Shown in pieces: positions 33,881-46,174 of a stretch of 64,000 nt of DNA. Positions within the stretch are counted from its first letter, which is position 1; every line of letters starts with the position of its first letter. The position numbers and the translations under genes were made by a program. Source of the DNA: Tillus elongatus (taxonomy: Eukaryota > Arthropoda > Insecta > Coleoptera > Cleridae); NCBI GenBank assembly GCA_964006375.1, contig OZ023262.1, forward strand, positions 54,008,366-54,072,365, written 5' to 3'. The notes under the pieces were generated by a model that searched no databases, had not been told where the DNA came from, and saw only the letters and a program-made list of their open reading frames with translations.

Positions 33881-36267
33881 AAAATTTGTCAATTTATTTT
33901 TTCTTCAATATCTAATTAGGCGTTGATCTGACATCTCTAAGACTTGCACATTATCAGGACACTTTTTACAGATTAATCTTTTTGTGCTATTCTCAACTTT
34001 GGATTGTTATTTGGTTTTCAGCTATAGGTAGAAAGCTGAGAAAATTCTTCTTTCCGCAACCAGGATAGCTAGAGGTTTGAATCTTTGATTGCTGTTTATC
34101 AATAGGTTCTTATATCACAATACGTCATGCAAATGAAATTATTGCATGCAGAGAGTCTATGAAAAAATGTGCTCTTGGTAGAACCTAAAAGGGCAAGTAT
34201 TGCTAGATTTTCAAATGGAGCACCTTGTATTTTATAATGAGAAAAGAAGGATCAATTGATTTTCTATCCAAAAGTACCATCATGTGTTATATCTATTCTC
34301 AGCGGTTTTTGACTCACAAGCACAAAAGCAAAATATTGCAAGTAAAACTTTTAAACTTCGCGGAATAATAACAATTTTTAATTACTTGACAACCTGTCAT
34401 CTGATCAAAAAATGCTGAAAACAATCTGGTCTATTATTTAATACTCAAAAATTACACAATTCACGGTGACACTGCAAATTACGGGCCAACTAGTTTTAGA
34501 TAAAGCGACTGCTGATAGAAGATAGAAGATCACTATCTTATGTGCTCTTTGATATTATTTTTATGTTGTGGAAATTCGTTTTTACATTGTGGGAATTTGT
34601 TGTCGCCTAGCTATTGACATTATCAGTTTGCTGCTGGTCACATACGGTAGGTTTCAAATTGTTAATTTTTGCTGTAAAATGCATCTTTTTGTGCTGTCTT
34701 TGGTTGTCTCCAACGTTTTCCCGTTAGGTGGGTTAGGTCAGGTCAGGTCAGGTCAGGTCAGGTCAGGTCAGGTCCTTCAAATTTTTCTTAATTGTATTGT
34801 TTGTTCTGTCACTGTATTCCGATGGTAAATGATTCAAAGTATATGAGCCATGTAAGTGAAAGACGAATTGAATTTTTTAAGCTAATGTTGCTTTACGTCA
34901 TATGTCGTGGCTGTAGCACGTAACGTTCGACTATGCATGACGTCTCTTCTATGAATTTTCACTCAAATATTGTGGTGTCCGTGTATGCACAATTCGACCC
35001 ACAAACATGGCATAGTGTAGGAATCTTCTCTCATTCATCTTTACCAGATGAATTTCCCTGAGGGCTGGTGTAACATGTTCTCTATAATGCACGTTTGCTA
35101 TATATCACAAGAATTTTGAATTTTTTGAATCTTATATTTATCCTCTGCTGTCAGACATGGCCCATATACAATGTTGCAGTAATTTAGATGAGATAAGACT
35201 AGTGATTTCAATCAGTAATAATTTAGTCTGTGGCTCCAAAATGGACTTCAGCGACTGAATATGCTTTAAACCGAGGCCACCGATTAGCGCGACAGTGGTT
35301 CTGCGCGACACCTGTTTTGTGCGACACTGCAATAGGTCGACTTCATACAGGTAGAAACATCATTTTTTCAGTATTTGTCTAGCTGACTGTGTGAAGCGTC
35401 ACAGAGAGTGTGAATGGTAGTGTTCTTATTTCTTATGCTCCTTCCAAAACAGAAACCATATAGGAAAAATAAATCTTATGTAATTAATGTAGGCATTCAA
35501 ATTTATGTGTTATAGGAGACTTATTTAATTGTATTTGAGGTTAACTTTTGAATTGTTCGAGTTATTTTGATACAATTAAATATACTTAAGCTCAAGTTAA
35601 ACCAGGTCAAGTCGTTCAAGCCCACTTGGTAGAGTGTTGCGGATAAATGATAAGAAAACTAATGTCCCTGAAAACCCTAAGCAAGATGGGGGAGAAAATA
35701 AAGGTGGTGGAGGGGGGGCGAAAATGAAAAAAAGGCTGCTTATGGAAGTTAAACTAAGCTGCTTTTGATAATGTTCTTTTTTACTTCCTTATACGCCTGT
35801 TAACCCCAACAGGTAACTTTTAGGCGGATATTTTCCTAAATTTAAATTCTCTTGGTAAAAGCAGATTCTTATTTGGTCATTCATCATTAGGCAGAAGACA
35901 TTAAAGTGAGAGTTGTGTTAAAACCCCGTTTTGTAACGAAGTGCAGAACTTCTGTGGACCAGCAAGGTGAATTCCTCTGGTACACCGGGTACATTTGTTT
36001 TCGTAGGTCCAAATAATTTTCTTCAGGAAATTTCAATCTTCTTGTGTACGAATTAAGATCATTTCACAGAAATCGATACGTTTTGGAAAATTATTTGGTT
36101 CGATGTATTAGAGTGCCGCAAATTTATAATTATGCATTCCGTGTTTATGGATAATTCTTTTCATAGACTTGTAAGCTATTCCTAAGTCTTTTCAGCAGAA
36201 TTAAGTCACGTATGAGGATTTGCAGAAGAATATATCAGGACAATTATTTCATTGTCCTCGTTAAATG
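33881..36267. other. unclassified part of intron 3
   Basis: No supported gene. The only notable content is the GGTCA array at 34736-34774, a purine-rich patch at 35690-35730, and an attttcaaatgg ... caccttgtattttat block near 34210-34236 that recurs inverted at 36723-36755. Confidence 0.4.
34736..34774 (+). repeat. (GGTCA)n = TCAGG telomere-type array
   Basis: Seven perfect GGTCA units plus a partial one, preceded by gggtta. TCAGG is the telomere repeat of many beetles, replacing TTAGG. This looks like a short interstitial array. Confidence 0.85.
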
Positions 36268-36510
36268 TTACAGGTTTAGTTTGGAGTATTTGACTTCTTG
36301 CTTCTTTACCGAACCCTTGTTCATGAAATTATCTTTTAAGCTCTTCAATTTATTCTCATTCATGGGAACTGCATTTGGAAACTGTTTGTTGAAGTTTCTG
36401 CATGTTCTAGAAATAATCTTGTCACACTGGCCATATGCATGAAGAACAAGTTTAAAATCTGCCCATTTGTATAATAATTTGCCATTTCCAGATAACAGAT
36501 TACGCACAGT
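36268..36510 (-). pseudogene. mariner N-terminal remnant I
   Basis: The reverse strand reads LLYKWADFKLVLHAYGQCDK followed by ISRTCRNFNKQFPNAVPMNE, a DUF4817-like N-terminal region akin to mariner C/D. No core domain follows. A terminus-like caggatattccatttgaaa lies nearby at 36730. The sequence 36511-37070 is otherwise unclassified. Confidence 0.6.
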
Positions 36511-37217
36511 GTCGGTATGATAACAAACTTGCAAACAGACAGTTATATTTTGACAATCGTTCTCGACTGTTTGGAAGCATGGCATACTGATGATAAGAAA
36601 TATGTTTCCATTACATGCAATATTTTGGTTTTTTGCGTATAAGTCAGAAATCGCTATGAATAAGTATAACATCATATCGTACTTTTAGATAGAATATCAG
36701 TTGATCTTGCTACCCTCATTATAAAATACAGGATATTCCATTTGAAAATCTCGCATTATTTGTTCTTCTATGTTCTATCAAAAGCCCATTTTTTTGTAGA
36801 CACTCTGTATGCAATGATTTGATTTGTAGGACCAATTATGATATAAGAACCCATTGACAAATAGCAACCAAAAACTCAGATCTCCACCTATGCTGGTAGT
36901 GGAAACAATAATCCTTTCATTAATGGATGCAGGTTTCCAAATTTCCTAAATAATAATTATTATCTCCTTATTGGCCTGATATAGGTAAAAGATGCATTAT
37001 ATAAAAAACGTTTAAAACTACAAAAAGGTCAAAAATATCTAGGCTGTCTCATTTTAAAAAACAAAGTTGGTATATGGTATGGATAGATCTGGCAACGTCC
37101 CAATGTAAAAAAAATTTCAAAATGAAGATCATGACGACTTATGAACAAAGCTCAAGTTCCATATTTTTATCATTTCTGGTTCGCTGTATACTTCTAATAT
37201 GCCATCGAGTTTGGTCA

Positions 37218-37221
<4 letters not shown>

Positions 37222-37306
<85 letters not shown>

Positions 37307-37440
37307 CTGTGTGTGTCTATGCGAACATGTAAGTCTGACCTCATCTCGGGTATGAGTTCGCTCTCGTTTAAATAAATGTTTTCAAAATTCAAGAGTGGTG
37401 ATCTCTTCATTACTGATTTTTTTAAAAGAAAATTCACCAA
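37222..37440 (-). repeat. TA-core composite repeat, 5' fragment in reverse
   Basis: TA tract 37222-37305, then diverged flank (tctgacctcatctcggg, gagttcgctctcgtttaaa), ttcaaaattcaagagtgg and the palindromic end gaaaattcacca. The sequence left of the tract (cctatat) does not continue the composite, so it is truncated there. Confidence 0.65.
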
Positions 37441-37578
37441 AATAAACAATTTGACAGGTGGCTTCTTGGAAACAGCTCAGAAAACTTTGTTAGCCAGCTT
37501 GTTCGAAAGCAGTTTAATTGCATTATCTTTCAAAAGATCTTGTATCTCTAAACAAATAATGCTGCAAATTCAAGCATA

Positions 37579-38992
37579 ACTTTCACATGGTTGTGATAAA
37601 CTACATTTTTATGAAATAAATTTAGGGTCCATGACTTGATCACAAAAAGATATGACTTGACTACAAAGAAAATATTCGTATTTCGGTACCCATAAATTTA
37701 TGAAATGTTATATTACGAGCTTTAACAAAAAAATGTCAATTTTTACCAAATCACAGGCAGGTGTTTATTCGGAAGGACCGAGGGTAAGTCATAGTATTTC
37801 CCTCGGGGTCCATGCAACGGTCTTTCAGGCCGAAATGTATGCTATCCTGCACTACGTGCGAGAGAATAAGAGAAGGGGCTACACCAACAAGCGGATCCTC
37901 ATAGCCACAGACAGCCAGGCAGCGTTAAAAACCCTAAGTAGCCCACGGGTAAATTCCTGGCTGGTGAGTGAGTGCCGGGACTAGACAAGCGACCTGGCTG
38001 GGCAGAATGACGTCACCATCATCTGGGTGCCGCGTCACTTGGGGGGTCAAAGCCAATTAAGTAGCTGACAGTCTCGCGAAAAGAAGGTCAGCAGAACCAT
38101 TTATGCGACCAGAACCGGTTCTGGGAGTGACAAGGAGCACTGCCAGGGGAGCCGTTAAGTCCTGGGAAGAAACCAGCACATGGTGTACTGGGCACACTCT
38201 CCAGGGCTCACACATGGGAAGTCAATAATTGACGAACCTAGTTCAAAGAGAGCTGTGGACCTGCTAGATGTTAGCAGAGGACAGCTCAGAAACATAACAG
38301 GTCTCTTGAGGGGACACATGGCCGTCAAGAAACACCTGCATAAAATGGGGCGGTTCGAGGGGGACCTTGCATGCAGACTCTGCGGCGAGGGGGAGGAATC
38401 AGCCTAGCACCTCTTGTGCGAGTGTAAAGCTCTGGACCGCAAAAGACAACTGATCTACGGTCAGTCTAGACCAGAGACAGAGCATTATAAAACGTCACCC
38501 TACCAATCGCTGTGCAGACTAGTTTAAGGCACAGTGATTTTGGAATGGGTGGAGTAAAAAACTAAGGGCATGCACAATAAGCCAAATGCTGCAGTGCTAT
38601 CGTGGCGGCTAAGCCGCGGAGGAGCCCTGAGGGAAAAAAACCAAATGTTTAATGAAATTGGACGTTATGTTACTCAAGTTTTAACTAAAAATAGTCAATT
38701 TTCACCAAATCACCCTCCATTCATCCCCTACCCGTAGAGCGATTTTACCCAAAAACAGTCTGAACAGTTCGCTTGTCGCGTGCTAACTGTATACCAAATT
38801 TGAAGACGATATTTCAATTCGTTCTAAAGTTATCGTGGCTACAAACAGACATACAGACTGACAGACATATTTTTTTCCCAAATCATGTTTTATATATGTT
38901 TTGACACGACGTTTAAGAGAAAAACATTTTTTTTAAATTTTTGGCGCCGATGCTATACTTCCACACGTATTGACGATATGGAAGTAGCAAAG
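37579..38992 (+). repeat. ACTTCCAC-ended repeat interrupted by a LINE
   Basis: It starts actttcacatggttgtgata, with the tgacttga and cccataaa blocks up to 37755. The LINE fragment 37756-38640 follows. The repeat resumes at atgaaattggacg near 38650, repeating about 55 bases already seen before the LINE, and ends at ttccacacgt ... atatggaagta. The repeated bases are diverged. They are either a very long target duplication or two tandem copies with the LINE between them. Confidence 0.65.
37756..38640 (+). pseudogene. LINE fragment, RNase H domain and C-terminus
   Basis: RNase H type I residues are visible: FQAEMYAILHYVRENKRRG and ILIATDSQAALKTLSSPRV. Then come a degraded VPRHLGGQ region (VPGHxG in relatives), GQLRNITGLLRGHMAVKKHL and the cysteine cluster CRLCGEGEESA ... 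LLCECKAL. Several stops and shifts. It begins directly in the RNase H domain, so it is 5' truncated. Closest relative 13946-14560. Confidence 0.82.
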
Positions 38993-39194
38993 ACTTGAAT
39001 TAAATTTGGCATACAAGTTTTGGCTGTATTGGTTAGAATACGTACAAAGCCTATTATTTTAGATAAATCGACTTATAGTTATTTAATTTTTTTCACGTTT
39101 GGGAGACAAAAATAGCGGACATGATTAAAAGCTTTTATTATATAAGCAAAATGTTTATATTTTTTACAAGTTATTATGTAAAATCTTGTTTCAG

Positions 39195-39271
39195 ATTGTT
39201 TTTCTCCATTATTGGGCTTCTGGCCCTACTTTCTACATCATATGAAGTGTATTTATATTACGCTAGCACAA
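39195..39271 (+). CDS. nrf-6: NRF6-like acyltransferase, exon 4 (first transmembrane helix)
   Basis: Small 77-base exon. Acceptor cttgtttcag before 39195; its first base completes the ATA codon begun in exon 3. The peptide FFSIIGLLALLSTSYEVYLY is a hydrophobic helix ending in the family-typical ST-Y-D/E motif, which anchors the N-terminal NRF domain. Donor acaca/a-gtaagtat after 39271, phase 1. The short length would make it easy for a gene finder to miss. Identification rests on exact phase agreement with both neighbours and on the helix position. Confidence 0.8.
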
Positions 39272-39389
39272 GTAAGTATATTTATACACGTTGTTCTGCA
39301 ATTGGTGTTCTGATTATTTTTACGGGGATACAGGATCAGTTTTTGTAGGAAGAAAATAAAACACTGTCATATTTATAGTTGCTCCTTAA

Positions 39390-40032
39390 ATAATTTATGT
39401 TTTAACGAATTTTTGTAATTTTTTTTTGAAATTAAGATTTTACAGAAATTTTCAAATAAGCGCGAATTAGAACATCTAAAACCCACTTTTAATGTAAGTT
39501 ATAATTTTTATATACAGAGTGTGCCATTTCAAAACTCCATACATTTTATTTTAAATAAAATAGAATTTTTAAAAATGGTTGAAAATGTTATATAGGGACA
39601 CAAAAACTTGAACTTTGCAGGAAAAATATTTTTATTATCACACATGTTGATAGCGTTGCTGCGCAAAGACATTTCTCGAACTTAAGACGGTTGATAGTGA
39701 ACTCCATTCCGAATAAGTGTTTTTCCATTTATAACGTTCATAAAATTAAGCGTTTTTAGTGAATTTTTGTAGAAAAAATTCAGTATTGGTTTCCAAGAAT
39801 AAAACGCGACGGGTTATTAATCTTGTAGTGTATGGTACGGAGGTTCGTCAGTTAGATAAATTCCTTTTTTTATCAAACTTAAAAAAAAAGGTAAAATAAC
39901 CAATGTAATTTCACTGGACTTCTTATACCTGTTTATGGCAAAACACAAATTTTCTCCTCAGAATTCGAACTAGAAAGCCGTAAACTTCAAACGAACGCGA
40001 CTCGTCAAACACCTGTACACACACACACACAC

Positions 40033-40034
<2 letters not shown>
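39390..40034. other. intron 4 start: weak composite fragment and unclassified sequence
   Basis: Near 39405-39500 there is a diverged composite 5' end (aaataagcgcgaattag). A TA-preceded cagagtgtgccatttc follows, a mariner-like terminus without a partner. The remainder to 40034 is unclassified. Confidence 0.4.

Positions 40035-40100
<66 letters not shown>
40035..40100. repeat. (TA)n microsatellite after (AC)n
   Basis: acacacacagatatat transition then pure TA. It abuts the Penelope fragment. Confidence 0.95.
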
Positions 40101-40102
<2 letters not shown>

Positions 40103-40154
40103 TTAGGAATATTGTACTACACTGTAATTACTTTTAAATATACACTTTATTTGT

Positions 40155-40984
40155 TTGCTGTACGTTTGTGATTTCTTACTCCTAGACTTAACACTAAACA
40201 GAAAAGAAAAGCAGATTGAATACAAAATATACAGAAAACCCACACAAACAGACATCACTATACCTAAACACTCACTACACTCACATACACATAAAATGGC
40301 CGCATACAGATACTTAATAAACAGAATGCTAAATGTACCACTTCATAACCACGAACGAGAAAAGGAGTACAACATCATAATACAAATAGCAGAAAGAAAT
40401 GGATACAACAAGAAAACAATAGAAAAGCTAGTAAAACAAATCAAAAAAAAAAAAACAAATCAACAAAACCGAAAACAAACACAAAATACACAACATTCAC
40501 TTATAACCACCACATCAAAAAAATAACACAAACACTCAAACAATATGACCTAAAAATGAGCTACAAAACCAATAACAAAATAATAAACAAAATAAATAAA
40601 AAACTACAACACAACCCACATGAATTAAACGGAATATATCAAATAGAATGTAACACATGCAATAAAAAATATATAGGAATGACAAAAAAATCAATAGAAA
40701 CAAGACTCAAGGAACATCTAACAGTATTAGATAAAATCCACCTACCTAGCTACAAATCAAAGGTAGCTACACACATTCACAACACAAAACACTAAAAACC
40801 AGACATCACCCAACTAATGAAACATGTTAAAGACCACAAAAAAAAAATGGAAATCTGGGAACAATACTACATTCAACAAACAAACAATAGGAAACAATTA
40901 ATCCCAGAACAAATCCAAGTACAAACATTTAAACAAAACTTAATAAAGGTCATACAAATAGACAAATTATCCAACCACACAAAC
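40155..40984 (+). pseudogene. Penelope-like element 2, RT end and GIY-YIG nuclease
   Basis: The first frame encodes the RT C-terminal zone (YKIYRKPTQTDITIPKHSLH, HKMAAYRYLINRMLNVPL) and a lysine-rich linker. The next frame encodes the GIY-YIG nuclease (NGIYQIECNTCNKKYIGM followed by TRLKEHL) with the two tyrosine motifs. After a stop it reads MEIWEQYYIQQTNNRKQLIP. The coding strand is very rich in A and C and poor in T and G, unlike the first Penelope remnant (20340-23490), so this is a separate family. Truncated at the 5' end by the TA tract and at the 3' end by a composite-repeat end. Confidence 0.8.
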
Positions 40985-41182
40985 GTTTTAAGTTTATTTT
41001 CGCAAAATTTTTGTACTTTTTCAAACAATAAAGTTATTTTGATGAAATATGGTACACTTTCTTTACTATATAGGTTATATTGGTAACCAAATTCGATGCC
41101 TGTTTTCATTGAAAATACATATGAGCTATTAAAAATATTTTTATTAAAATGTACTATCATAACGCACTTGCTGCGTCCAGAC
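40985..41182 (+). repeat. terminal segment of composite repeat, right part only
   Basis: Joins the Penelope fragment without a gap and ends cataacgcacttgctgcg at about 41178. Confidence 0.75.
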
Positions 41183-41335
41183 TTTTATTGCAATCAATTT
41201 AGCGATCCACTGTCACTGAAACCTTTTACTATCTTACATATCTATAAATTATTTGGATTTTGAAATATGACAACGCAGCGTTTTTGTTAAAAAGGAGCCT
41301 AGATTTGCTAAAATAGTGCTGAAAATTGAATCATA

Positions 41336-41833
41336 ACTTCCACATAGCTGTGATAATTTATTTTCTTGAGAAAGACATTCTCATGGAATGAATTTAGTGT
41401 CCATGACTTGACGACAAAGAAAATATTTGTACTTCTGTACCCATAAATTTTCTAAACGTTATATTACTCGAGTTTTAAGAAAATAATTTCAATTTTCACC
41501 AAATCACCCCCTACTCATCCCCTACTCCTGGAGCGATTTTAACCAAAAATAATCTGAAGCGTTCGTTCGTCGGGTGCTCACTGTATACCAAATTTGAAGA
41601 TGATATCTCAATTCGTTCTAAAGTTATCGTGGCTACAAACAGACAGACACACTTACCGACCGACCGACAGACCGACAAACCGACAGACCAACAGACCGAC
41701 AGACAAAAAAAATCTTTCCCAAATGATGTTTTCTATATGTTTTACCTTTTTTACGACGTTCAAGCGAAACATTTTTTTTTGGAAATTTTTGTGGCCGATG
41801 CGATACTTCCACACGTTGTGACGATGTGGAAGT
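41336..41833 (+). repeat. ACTTCCAC-ended repeat, complete reference copy
   Basis: About 498 bases. It starts acttccacatagctgtga and ends with a hairpin, acttccaca ... tgtggaagt (41805-41833), so the start is an inverted match of the end. Internal blocks are as in the copies at 9.5-10.4 kb and 37.6-39.0 kb, with a cagaca/gaccgacc microsatellite at 41640-41705. A lone tail copy lies at 63045-63090. No ORF of note. The terminal hairpin recalls Helitron-type ends, but the expected CTRR end is not seen. Confidence 0.7.
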
Positions 41834-42001
41834 AAAATGGTGTACTTGGGACCATTCTTGAGATCATCATTGACACAAGCATCCTAAACAACCATCCTGT
41901 AGCAATTTATTTTGCCTCAGGCAGTTTTTGAAATACCGTTTCCCGATTATCGAAACATGGCGTATAATATAATTTACTAATGAATATAAACCCCAATTTA
42001 G

Positions 42002-42195
42002 AGCCTGAGCGTGCAAATGATGTCCTTCTGGCCTACTCTCTTTGGAAAAATGGAAAGACGCTATTCTCAACACAAACAAACCCTGGCCAGCTGCTTTGTT
42101 TAAATGGTTTGAAAGCAATAAGTACAATGTGGATAATTTGTGGACACGGATTTGCATCTGGAGGTTTTTACTTAAGCATGGCTGATCTTAAAACT
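42002..42195 (+). CDS. nrf-6: NRF6-like acyltransferase, exon 5 (acyltransferase domain start)
   Basis: Acceptor ccaatttag before 42002 in phase 1. The peptide has a cytoplasmic loop (ERANDVLLAYSLWKNGKTLF) and then the first conserved block of the acyltransferase-3 domain, LLCLNGLKAISTMWIICGHG, corresponding to the L-GxR-LSx-WVxxGH pattern. The histidine of GH is a conserved residue of this domain. Donor aaaact/gtaagttg after 42195, phase 0. Confidence 0.85.
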
Positions 42196-42526
42196 GTAAG
42201 TTGTATGTTTGTATGTTATTTTCATCATGATCATCACATCATAGTCCAAAGGTGATGACGCCACGTCGCGTCGTCGCAATCACAACTCCAGGCTTCCAGC
42301 TGCTCTTTTCACTTCATTCTTCAGTCTAATTAATTGTTACAGCTTTTCCAGTAGTTTTCCCTCACCTACCTCTTCCCCTTTTCCAAGGACCTCTCTTTAA
42401 ATTATGCTTTGAGAAACTTAATCTGTCTCAAAATAAATAACTACATTTTGATTTCCTCCTCTCAGTTTTCGCAGTAAGCATATTTATGAGCTCACCTTTG
42501 CTAGCACAGTTTTATTTGTTTTTTTT
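42196..42526. other. intron 5 start, nothing recognised
   Basis: A short cgtcgcgtcgtcgca patch near 42262 interrupts otherwise AT-rich, featureless intron. Confidence 0.4.
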
Positions 42527-43330
<804 letters not shown>

Positions 43331-43414
43331 TAATTTATCAGTTAGTTAAAAGGATACCGATACATGGTCCCTCATTAGGGAAGAAAGTACCAGGCCTAGC
43401 GATTTTTTAAATCG

Positions 43415-43530
43415 TTAGTTAGTTGTACACAGTCTCTTTATATAACACTTAGTGCTTATTAGAGCTGCCGTGACAACCTATTACCTGGCTACTCCACCGA
43501 TGGCGACACTGTCGTACATCTCACTATGTT
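43415..43530 (+). repeat. short dispersed repeat
   Basis: The block gttgtacacagtct ... gagctgccgtgacaacc ... gatggcgacactgtcgtac recurs inverted at 63545-63665. The element class is unknown. The remaining sequence 43531-43955 is unclassified. Confidence 0.6.
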
Positions 43531-43953
43531 CTGTCAATATCAGATTGGAAATTTAACCTCAAATTTAGGTGAGTGAAGATTATTGTACTTCTCAAATTTA
43601 GGTTTTAGATATGGTATAATTACTAGAGAGATATGATAATACGGCTACCTATTTTTGCACTGTCACGCGTATGCGACATGGGGTGAGTACAGTCGCAACA
43701 TAATAATATGCTGTGGTACAGTGAGTTTGACCTTTCATCACATCTCATAACCTCTTAACAAATTACGAAACTGTTATTTTTTATTAGATCTTATTAATAG
43801 ATTTTACTAATTTTTGTGTGCATAGAGTTAGAAGTAATTTCTTATGACATAATGATGAAATCAAGTTTATGACTGTTAAATGACTTAGTTTCTTTTCAAG
43901 TTTGTGTTACAATGTTAATTAAAGGCCCCACCCTTAGTTATATTTACCTTGTA

Positions 43954-43955
<2 letters not shown>

Positions 43956-44035
<80 letters not shown>
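43956..44035. repeat. (TA)n microsatellite
   Basis: Ends at the left terminus of the TA-targeting element at 44034-44904. Confidence 0.95.
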
Positions 44036-44038
<3 letters not shown>

Positions 44039-44904
44039 CTTTCATTAATTCCTGAACCCCACGTGACCGCTTAAGTTAGGAAACCCGGCATATACGCTTG
44101 TACAACCTGAATTAATGAAATCTCTAAGATACCAGTGTTGTCTCATATTTCCTTTGGGGTTTTATAAAAAATATAAAAATTATAATAAGTTGAAACAGTA
44201 AATGTCTTAAATGTATTTTTTATTTAGTATTTTTAACAGCAAGTCTATTCATGTATGGTTTACTGTTATTTGTTGTTAAAAAAATAAATTAAAAACATAA
44301 TAAAATATTACTTTTATTTTGTATAGATATCAAAATTTTGTAATGTGCGTACACAAATTGAGGTCCGATTATTTAAACTTCTAATTTACGGTTTTAGGAA
44401 TGTGTATTGTGTAACATGTAACAAATATGTACCTGTTTGGACAGATTACCGACGAACAGATTTGGTAGGGCTTCGTTCCATGCGACGTTGAATATCGTCA
44501 ACAACATAACTTTAACATACCTACACTTTTAACTTACGTATAAACGCAATGAAAATGCGAAGTTTTGATGAAAACTGTTTATTTTTATTGTTCATAGAAA
44601 ATTGTTTGAAGAAGGTAAACAGTGATAGAACTTTGAAAATGCATAATATACATACAAAATAACCATCAAAAGGGAATTGAGCGCCAATGGACTGTCAATT
44701 GCCAATTGATTTAGTAACTTTAGAGTCCCTAGTCTAGTGGTTTTTTTGGTTACTTTTTGACTGCCAACTCATAAAATCATATTCCACTAAGAGAGAGTGT
44801 GGCTAATGGACTTTGCCTCCGAGGCCATCCCTAAACTAACACACACACACTAAGAGAGAGACAGAATCCGGTCACGTGGGGTTCTAGAATTAATGAAAGC
44901 TCTG
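44034..44904. mobile_element. 871-bp non-autonomous Tc1/mariner-like element
   Basis: The left end (t)agggctttcattaatt ... cacgtgaccg and the right end cggtcacgtg ... aattaatgaaagctctg form inverted arms of about 35 bases. TA flanks both sides, and on the left the TA belongs to a microsatellite. The interior has no transposase. The ends are unlike mariners A to G here, so its autonomous partner is not in the window. Confidence 0.78.
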
Positions 44905-44936
44905 TATATATTTATGTAATATAAAATTATGTTAAT

Positions 44937-46173
44937 GTATCACACAGATAACTCAAAAAGTAATGGGCCGATTTTGATAAAATGTGGTGAGTACCTTCCT
45001 TTTGCAAGTGGATAAGTTCGTTGGCCAGGAAAATCTGCACAGGGTTTCTCGGAAAATTTTGTGTTTTCTTTCGAAAAAATGTATATCTCCGGAGATAACA
45101 AAGTAAGGGCAACCAAATTTGGTACGCGTATTTGTATTATACATAATGACATGTACCAAAATCTAGGTCTGTAAGTTGAAAGCTATAAAAGTTATAGGCG
45201 TTTAAAGAACAAAAATGGGGTTATCCTCAAAACATCAAACTCGCGATTTGGATCGTCAAACTTCGCAAAATTTAGGCAAAGAACCTGAAACAAACACGCA
45301 TCATGTAAAAAATGTCGCAAGAAGAGTGTTCTGCAGACCCTTAAGTTTCAGCTTCAACCAACATTGTCCGTTATTTTACTAAATTTTTTACAGGAAATTC
45401 ATTTCAAATAGACCCTTTCTCTGATGCTTTGGCTGCACATTTAGTCAGGTTGGTGCTTTGGCTGTAGGTTTAGGTTATGGTTTAACGGTCTGTAATTGTT
45501 GGCTAATTTTCGTAGAAAAAATTCGTCAATGAGGAGACCGCGAGATTTGCATTTGAAAAAGATTTCTTCAAATGAGCGCAAACTAGGCCCTCTAGAATCC
45601 ATATCGGGGTTTACTTTCAAGTTTTATCTGTTTGCATATATACAAGGTGACGCATTTCTACGGTAAAGCTCAATATAATTCCTATTACACAAGATAGGGG
45701 AAAAAATTAATGATATCGTGTTTTAAGCTGCATCTTATAAAAGTATGTTGACAATCACAGGCTGGTCCATAAGTAGTTAGTGATCCCTACAATTGCTTTT
45801 TCGAACACCCTTATGTTATTGCATTTTTGCATTTTTATCGAAATAGGATGCATGTTTGTAAGAAAAAAAATCGCGACGCCGTAAGTGCGTTTTGGTAGCA
45901 AATTTTCATTAAATTCTTCAACTTTCAATAACTCAATTTTCTATTAACCTAAGGTTTGTTGGCTAGGAAACCAGTTTTCTCGAAAACATTTTAAGTTTGT
46001 TTTTGGGACATTTTTGTACATTTTCAAACAATAATCAATTTTGAAAGAATATGGTACATTGTTTCTACTATATAGGCTATATTGGTAACTAGATTGATGC
46101 CTGCCTGCATTACAGAGACATATTTGCTATTAAAAATATTTTAATGGAAATTCACTTCCATAACGCACTTGCT
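44937..46173 (+). repeat. TA-core composite repeat, copy without long TA tract
   Basis: It begins at the post-tract block (cagataactcaaaaagtaa), continues through aacatcaaactcgcg and contains a second 5' block at 45490-45640 (gtcaatgaggagacc, gagcgcaaactaggcc). It ends with a terminal segment 45873-46173 (gacgccgtaagtgcg to cataacgcacttgctg). It is in inverted orientation to 46949-48020. Confidence 0.72.
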
Positions 46174-46174
46174 G

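Noticed and set aside
34210..36755. A single element bounded by the attttcaaatgg/ccatttgaaaat blocks
   Set aside because: The blocks face outward relative to the enclosed sequence, so they would be ends of two different neighbours. No TA-flanked unit could be closed.
39121..39194. An ATG-started peptide upstream of exon 4
   Set aside because: The preceding tttcag acceptor with phase match to exon 3 explains the frame better. The upstream residues are intron.
42196..42255. Continuation of the exon 5 reading frame
   Set aside because: It follows a strong gtaagt donor and has no similarity to acyltransferase-3; exon 6 continues the domain in phase.
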